Source of the DNA: Austropuccinia psidii
Taxonomy: Eukaryota; Basidiomycota; Pucciniomycetes; Pucciniales; Sphaerophragmiaceae
Assembly: GCA_023105745.1 (NCBI GenBank)
Contig: JALGQZ010000007.1
Coordinates: 2,897,592-2,961,591, forward strand
Length of the DNA: 64,000 bases
Reading direction: 5' to 3'
The notes below the pieces were generated by a model, which ran no database searches, had not been told where the DNA came from, and was given only the letters and a program-made list of their open reading frames with translations. Position 1 is the stretch's first letter. Each line of letters begins with the position of its first letter. The translations under genes and the position numbers were made by a program. This document shows, one piece after another, positions 57,074 through 64,000 of this stretch.

Positions 57074-58893
57074 TGTGAGCCTTAGAGGTAATTTCATATA
57101 CCCAAAAGACCACAAATACAAAAATAACATATTAATATAAATAAAATTTATATTATTGAAATAAAAATCAAAATATGAATATAAAATTATATTAAAAATA
57201 AAAAAATTAATTACAATTTAAAAATAAAAATACATTAAATTTTGTAAGTATGAAATTACATTTATACTTGAAAAATTTAAGTAAAAATGAAATTTTAACA
57301 AAATTGTGAAAAAATAAAAAAATTTGGAAAAAAGTTAAATAAAAATTATTATAACTTTTTATCCATTAAATAAACATATAAAAATTGTTTCACCATTGGA
57401 TTCCTCATAAAAAATTAGGTGGGGTCACCTCTGAGTGAAATTCTTGTAACTCAACTCTAAATAAGCTTAAATTAAGTTTTTAGTATTTTCAATAAAAAGG
57501 TTGAAAATCCTCAAAACCTTAATTTAATTCACACCACATGTGGTGTTAACCATCAATTTTTGTGTTAAAATTGAGGTGTTGTGTTTAGTTTAGAAGTTAT
57601 GAGGAATTGAAGTATTTTCAATTGAATTCAATTGAAATGTCAAAATGTGCACGTGTATTACATAAGTGAACTTTGATTTACATATGAGGTGTCAATTATT
57701 ACTGTATTGTACTGTACAATTGAATTGAATTACATATGTAAATTATAAGTATAATACATGATGAGGAATTAAAGGAAAAATAAATTGGAAAGATTAAATT
57801 TGGGGGGGAAAAGGAACTCCAGCTCTAAGGGGGAGCTAGACCCCCAAACTCCTTGCTGACAGGCATGGGATGTCAAAATTCACGCAAAATTTCATCACTT
57901 TTGGCGTGGAATTGAGTTACAGGGTCTGTGGACTCAATTGATGATGAGGTTTTGATACCAACTGGGGTAGTTTTAGCTGTTGCCAAGAGGGTAAAGCTAC
58001 CCTTAAGATAAAACAATCATAGTAAAAACAGTTTTAACTGGCTTCTACGCCTCTGACACACATTCTGACGTGTTTTGAAGGCTCTAGGCCTGGTATTGCT
58101 ATAGTAATGGCTGATTTAAGGGTTTAAAATGGCTAAAAATGGCTTAAACCAGCCCTTTTTGGTCTAAACCAGGGTTCAATGATGCCATAATTGGCTTGTC
58201 TGTTGTCAGACTGTTTTTCACGACTGACAAGAGTAAATTTTACTTTTGGAGTAAGAGAATTGATTGCTATAAAAGAATGTCTTCTTTGCCCCACTTTTCT
58301 CTTCATGACAGAATCTTTTCCTTTTATTAATTAGTTTAAACACTGTTAAACCAATCAATCAAAGATTCAAACCACCATTTTTAAATCATTTTAATCCTTT
58401 CAACCACGTGAAAAAATCATTATAATCATTGTTTGTAACTCTTATAATCATTTTTACCCCTGAACCACCCCAAAAGTGAATTAAAGCATCTTTCATCACT
58501 GAAAACTTTGTCACTTTGTTTCCAAATTCACTCTGGTCACTTTTGGGCATGTTTTCTCTTCAATATTCTTTTTAAAGACTTTGTTCTTTAATTAATTGCT
58601 TGCAGTTCTTTGCTCAATTAATTCCAATTGAAATTGCTCTTGAAGAAATTTCTTTTGTAGCCTTAAAATATCTCTTGTAGAGTATTTTTTGGATAAAATT
58701 TTATTGTTGGTAAAACAATAAATTTTATAATATTATTGTTTTATACTAATAAAGTTATAAACAATAAAATTGGCGTGTTTTCTCTTAAAAATAATATTTC
58801 ATACTATTTTTTAACTGAATTTTACGTTATACAAATTTTGAGGACAGGAAAAGTACTTGATTTTTAATCAAAGTTTCATATCCACACCTTACA
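57074..58893 (+). repeat. 5' LTR of a B-type gypsy element (1820 bp)
   Basis: It starts TGTGAGCCTTAGAGG and ends CCACACCTTACA, aligning along its length with 14407-16237 and 10058-11830. It is immediately followed by a candidate primer-binding site and then gag. It contains the TATA box at 58268. The 3' LTR would lie beyond the window. Confidence 0.92.
58268..58275 (+). promoter_or_regulatory. TATA box candidate driving the 57-64-kb gypsy element
   Basis: TATAAAAG, conserved with the boxes at 11257 and 15613 and followed by a conserved CTTCTTTGCCCC stretch. Confidence 0.5.
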
Positions 58894-58895
58894 TT

Positions 58896-58913
58896 TGGGG
58901 GCCCAGCCATGAT
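58896..58913 (+). other. Candidate minus-strand primer-binding site
   Basis: TGGGGGCCCAGCCATGAT begins with TGG two bases after the LTR end, as expected for pairing to a tRNA 3' CCA end. The tRNA was not identified. Confidence 0.4.
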
Positions 58914-59109
58914 ATTTTACCTGTGACATATTTTTTTACTCTTTTTAAATCTTTTTTCTTATATTGAAAAATTTAAAAACATTTAAAAAAAACTTATAAT
59001 TCAAAAAAATCCATAAAAAATAACTTTTTTTTGCATATTATAAGTGAGGCTTTTTATTTCTTTTTTGAAATATCTTTTTTTAACTTAATTAAATGGTTTT
59101 TTCATTAAT

Positions 59110-62100
59110 AATATTGAAACAGCCTCAACAGTCACCATCATTATTCCTGCAAGCACTATTAATTCAGACCATAATAGTACTGTTATTGTGACTCAAAATA
59201 ATCAACCTGAACCAATATCTTCTGAGTTGATTAACTTGGACATAAGTAATACCCTTCAGAAAGCTAAAAATTTGGCCAATAGTAAGTTTTTGACGTAAAA
59301 ATACTATTTTAAACGTTTTTAAACCATAATTATGCCTTCAACCAGGTCAGGAGCCAGCTACAACCCCTCAAGCAGCTCCCAAAAAGGTAATAGACGTGAT
59401 TATGGCAGAGGACAATCAGGTACAGAAGGAAAAGGGTCAGTTGATGACTTCCAAACAACTAAAATGGGTCATTCTGAAGCTGATAATACTATTTTACCTT
59501 CAAAAAGAGCTGACACCGCCACAACAAGCCTCTGTGGACATATACAAAGCCAGCCACAGTGCATACAAAAATGCACTTCAATTCAAGGAGTACCAGATCC
59601 TTGCAGACCTGTGGAAGAATTGCATGAATTCTTACCTGACAGTAAGAAAATTCCTGGGCCATCCCAACACTTGCAAATTGCTCAATGGATGGCATCCATT
59701 GATGGAGAAGAAAAACATGATACTTTTGACACTGGAATGGAGGAAAAACAACCCTCCACCACCCAAACCAGTGCCAAAGACAGCCCCAGTGGCCAGCACC
59801 AGCAATTCCAACGTGAAAAAGCAGCCACAAACTTCAAACAAGGGCAAAAGGGAAGGCACCAGCCCCAAAACCTTACAGCCAGGGCTACAGAATCCCAAAG
59901 ATTCAACAGGATGCCATGGAAAATGCATTTTAGATGGCCAGAACCATGATGAAATTACAGAAGAAGGAGGAAGCCAGATTAAGATTCCAGAAATGATTTC
60001 TGATATATTTGATTCCATCCCAGAGTTGTATGATGCTATAAATGACGTGAAAAAACATCTTTCTGATAAAAATGAAACCATTTGTAACAAAATTAAAACA
60101 AACAACCTGAGTCTGTGCCAAATTAATGAAACACTTATGTGTTTTGAAAAAGCTTTAAGACCAATTAAAAATTCCAATAATTATAATTCTTCTAGCAATA
60201 AAATAAATGAACAATCTGCCATTATTAAAGAATTAACAGATAAATCTTCTAAATTCAATATTGATGACATAATTGAAACAAGAATTAAACAAGCCATAAA
60301 TATTATCAAAACAGATAACAAGAAAGTCCTTGATGACATTTCAAATTCATTTACTGAAGTAAAGACATATACCATTGCCTTGAAAAAGTGTTTTGATTCT
60401 TCACAAGAAGAAGTATCAAAATTATCAATGAAATTTAATAAAGTCACTGCTGATAATACAAGACAGACAGAGTTATGGCAAGAACTGACACATAAAGAAG
60501 ACATGTATAAAATTGAAGTCATAAATTTAATACAAATCTTCCAACATGAATACAGAAATTCCCAAAGGTGTAGCAACAGTAAAATGAATGACATTGAACA
60601 AATACTGAACACCTTACCAAGAATGTCTACACCTCTGAATCAAAATGAGGGCACAAGAATTTCAAATCCACAAGTATTGGATCCTGATAATTCACAATTA
60701 AAAAATGAATTATCCACTTCTTTTCATAACTTGGAACCATCAATGGGCCAAGCACTCTTGAAAGAAGTTCCAAAACTTAAAGAATGGCCTCACTTCAGTG
60801 GTGAAGGAGAGTATGACCATATGGAATTCATTAGAGGTATTGACATGATCAAAGAGGATTTTGAATTACCAGACAGATTGGTAACAGCCAGGTTTAACAC
60901 CTTGTTTACCAGATCAGCTCACAGATGGTACATCAAAATAAGACAAGCACATGGACACCAGAGTTGGACTTGGTGGAAAACCCAAATCATCAACAAATGG
61001 GAAAATGATGCTTGGAGGTTGAAAGTTGAAACAGCCTTTGAATCTGCCAAATTTAATGCTGATAAAGACAAAGCTTTACCATGGTTTTGCCAACAAAAAG
61101 ACAGATTAACAGCATTATATCCTGACATGTCAGAATTTATGATCCATAGAAATATTCTGAGACAATGTGGAGGTGACTTAGAGCATGCTGTCAAAAGCAG
61201 AACTACTGAACAATCTTCAGCAGAGGATATTATCAATATACTAGAAGAAGTAACCACCAGAACCAAAATTGGTTCAAGTAGGGTGAATCTCAAAACAAGG
61301 TTTAATACACCTTGGAAAGATTCTGTGGACAAAAACCCCAAAGGAAATTCTAGAAATATTAAGTATAAATCTGCAGATACAGTCAGAAAGTGCCATATTT
61401 GCGAAAGCACCACCCATTTAGCCAATACATGTCCAAAAAGGCGGAAAATCAATGAAATTGACATTGAAAAGGAACCAGATGTTGAAAAAGAAGACATAAT
61501 TGAAGACAATTCAGATGATAAGTCATCCATATTTTCTGAATCTTCAAAAGATATAGAAAATATCAATGCCACTTTTGACATCATGGAATCTTATTCCCAC
61601 TTGCCACAATTGAGCAATGGTCAAGTTTATTTATCAAAAGTTCAAGATGCACAACGTATGAAGACAAAACCAAACAGAGGGAAAGGTTATACAGCTGGTA
61701 ACTCCTGTATAACAGAAGTGGTGATTGACAACAAGCCCACCAAACGTTTGCTTGACCCAGGAGCCTTCTGCTCTTGTGTTGGAAAATCCTTTCTTAAGAC
61801 TTGTGTACCAAATTTTGAAGACCAATTGTTACCAATTGATGGTATAAAATTCAACAGTGCAAGTAACCCAATGAAAGCATTAGGAATCTTTGAGACCAAT
61901 GTCATATTCCCACACATAAATGGGAATTTAAGGATCACAGTTGAATTTGTTGTTATGGAAAATTGCTCTAGTACCCATTTTATATTGGGAAATGACTATT
62001 TAATCATGTATGGGATAGATTTACATAATAACAAAGACAGATACTTTACTATTGGAGACAATAAGCGCCAAAAATTTGCCTTTTTACCATTTAAAAGACA

Positions 62101-64000
62101 AATTACAGTAAAAAAAGTATCACCAGTCAACTTAGAGTTAGAGAAATTCAAGTCTGAACAGTTAAATGAGGCTGAGATAAGCCTTCATCTGACTGATAAA
62201 CAAGAAAATGAACTTTCTTCCCTTTTGTATGACCACAGAGGAGCATTTGCTACAGACAAAGAACCTCTGGGAGCAATTATTGGTCATGAAGTTGACATCA
62301 TTCTTAACATTGAAAGACCTTATCCACCACTCTTAAGAAGACCTGCTTATCCAGCAAGTCCAAAATCAAGAGAAGCTCTAGAAATTCATATCAAAGAGCT
62401 TCTGGACCTTGGTGTAATAAGAAAAGTGGGCCACAATGAGGAAGTAGAAATAACTACACCAGTCATAGTGGCGTGGCATAATGGAAAATCCAGAATGGTT
62501 GGGGTCTTTAGAGCTCTGAACACTTACACTGTTCCAGACAGATACCCAATACCAAAAATCCAAATTGCCCTTACTCAAATATCTCAAGCAGTGTATATAA
62601 CCACTATGGATGCCCTTAAAGGATTCCATCAAAATGTGGTAACACCAAGAGCAAGAAAATACTTGAGAATTATTGTTCATTGTGGAGTGTATGAATACTT
62701 AAGGATGCCCTTTGGTATCAAAAATGCACCTTCACACTTCCAAAGAATGATGAATGAAATCTTCCCTGAAGAACTCTCAGAGGGATGGTTAATCATTTAT
62801 ATTGATGACATTATTGTCTGTTCCAAGACTTGGGTAGAGCACATATACAGATTGTCCAGAGTTTTGACAAAAATTCAATCAGTCAACATGAAAATCTCCT
62901 TGAAGAAATGCCATTTTGGATTTAAAGAACTTAAAGCACTAGGACATGTTGTATCTGGTTTGTCCCTTGGAATTGACAAAAACAAAGTTGCAGCAGTATT
63001 GTTAAAACCCATGCCTCACAATAAGAAGGAAATTCAGTCATTCTTAGGTTTTGCAGGATATTACAGGCAACACATTAAAGATTTTTCATCCATAGCAAGA
63101 CCACTTTATAAGTTGTGTGACAAAGACACATTGTTTGAGATGACTGTTGACAGAGTCAAAGCTTTTGAGTCTCTAAGAGAAGCATTGACCACTGCTCCAC
63201 TCTTACTGATGCCAGACTTTAAATTGCCTTTCAAACTGTATATTGATGCATCAGGGGATGTACTGGGTGGTGCACTTCACCAAGTTCAGATCATAAATGA
63301 TAAGCCTGTAGAAGGACCCATATGTTTCATATCCAGGCAAATCAAACCAACTGAAGCCAGATATGGAGCAAGTCAAATGGAATGTCTATGCCTTGTCTGG
63401 GCCTTGGAAAAATTGAACTACTTTTTAGAGGGATGTGTTTTTGAAGTGATAACAGATTGTACAGCTGTCAAATCACTTTTTAACATGAAAACACCCAACA
63501 GACACATGCTCAGATGGCAAATAGCCATACAAGAATACAGAGGCAATATGACTATTGTTCATAAGGATGGGAATATTCATAATAATGCAGATGGACTAAG
63601 CAGATGGTCATTACCAAATAATATTGATAATCCTGCTTATGTGCCAGAAGAACCTTCACCACAAATTCCAATAGAAGGAATAAGTGTTACAGACTTGAAC
63701 ACCACCTTCTTTGAAGAAGTCAGAAGTAGCTACACTCAAGATAAGAATTGTAGCATCTTATGCCAATTACTTAACAAAGACTATAAAGACAACTCTCTAA
63801 TACATGCCTTGCATGAAGTATGGAGAAAATCTTATGATGAAGGAAGATTTCACCTACTGGATGGTATAATTTACCACAGAACCAAGCACACATGTGTCAT
63901 GACAGTTGTAGACAGGTCATTAATCAATCTTGTACTGAAAGAATGCCATGATAGTCCTTTTTCAGGACATCTGTCTGAAGACAGAACAAGAGAAAAAGTA
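59110..64000 (+). CDS. Gag-pol polyprotein of a B-type Ty3/gypsy element, spliced, open to the window end
   Basis: A first coding block ([13 protein letters not shown]; [13 protein letters not shown]) ends at 59281. A probable 64-bp intron (59282 GTAAGT to 59345 CAG) joins it to a frame that I read as uninterrupted from 59346 to 64000 (about 1550 codons). Gag has coiled or helical segments, a capsid-like block ([33 protein letters not shown]) and a CX2CX4HX4C zinc knuckle from 61391. The protease region reads LLDPGAFCS (Asp at 61754), with Pro where Ser or Thr is usual. RT has YIDD at 62798-62809, RNase H has its Asp at 63245, and the integrase zinc finger begins near 63950. The true start is unclear: an in-frame ATG upstream is not evident and about 30 bp present in the 12-kb copy are missing here near 59108. 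Confidence 0.85.
59282..59345 (+). other. Probable 64-bp intron in gag
   Basis: GTAAGT donor and TTCAACCAG acceptor. The same structure and length are at 12206-12269 in the other B-type copy. Without splicing the first block hits a stop (TAA at 59293-59295). Confidence 0.6.

Noticed and set aside
59332..59949. Open frame starting MPSTRSGAS as the gag start
   Set aside because: The downstream gag frame is a different one that joins through the CAG acceptor at 59345; the MPSTRSG frame ends without conserved gag features.

Overview
This window looks like transposon-rich DNA from a basidiomycete, most likely a rust fungus (Pucciniales; a large-genome rust such as Austropuccinia is plausible). 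The pointers are AT-rich intergenic DNA, short GT-AG introns of about 60-90 bp, and Ty3/gypsy polyproteins of a type I associate with rusts. I see no ordinary host housekeeping gene, no rRNA or tRNA gene and no CRISPR array. Nearly everything recognisable is a mobile element or a remnant of one, with several nested insertions.

Left part (1-29979). An A-type Ty3/gypsy pol 3' end (1-2813, one in-frame stop) with its 3' LTR (2949-5132) abuts a decayed Ty1/Copia 3' end (5133-5875) and that element's LTR (5920-6511). Next comes a minus-strand gypsy LTR (about 6512-10018) split by a 1644-bp LTR-like insertion with 5-bp duplications (7465-9108). A B-type gypsy element (10058 to about 19485) has a multiply frameshifted gag-pol and is interrupted by a solo LTR of its own family (14407-16237, duplication TTTTC). 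It is truncated at a junction with another gypsy gag, which is itself split by a second minus-strand LTR (about 19645-21622). Beyond lie a truncated PIF/Harbinger transposase (24579-25847), a 138-bp tandem repeat (26768-27300) and the 3' half of a minus-strand gypsy pol (27972-29979).

Centre (29980-50697). The centrepiece is a 20,718-bp, less AT-rich DNA transposon. It is bounded by about 46-bp terminal inverted repeats (CACCAGGGCAAATCTCG...) and a 3-bp duplication (ATT), and it sits inside the RT/RNase H region of the minus-strand gypsy element. That pol frame reads on from 50701 to 29979 when the insertion and one ATT are ignored. The transposon carries six genes: an uncharacterised five-exon gene (31321-33557), a TET/JBP-family 2-oxoglutarate/Fe(II) dioxygenase (34134-35463), a cysteine-cluster protein (36621-37987, minus), a Rad5/Rad16-like SNF2 ATPase (41017-43583), an intact uncharacterised four-exon gene (43739-45810, minus) and a Tnp2/CACTA-type transposase (46772-49918). 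Minisatellites and a 24-bp near-palindrome lie between them. Palindrome copies or a half-site occur about 0.4-0.5 kb upstream of four plus-strand genes, suggesting shared regulation. An oxidase of methylated bases travelling with a SNF2 remodeller recalls trypanosomatid JBP2, where both activities sit in one protein. My inference is that the element carries its own epigenetic toolkit. Several of its genes now contain C-to-T-compatible nonsense codons, and the only differences seen between its terminal repeats are CpG transitions.

Right part (50701-64000). The 5' half of the invaded gypsy pol (minus, with a damaged RT active site) is followed by about 5 kb of AT-rich DNA containing dispersed GTCATRGWGGACC and GTACAGTA motifs, then about 0.9 kb of low-complexity TATTTATAT DNA. 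A B-type gypsy element begins at 57074 (LTR 57074-58893). Its gag-pol frame appears open from 59346 to the end of the window, downstream of a probable 64-bp intron in gag.
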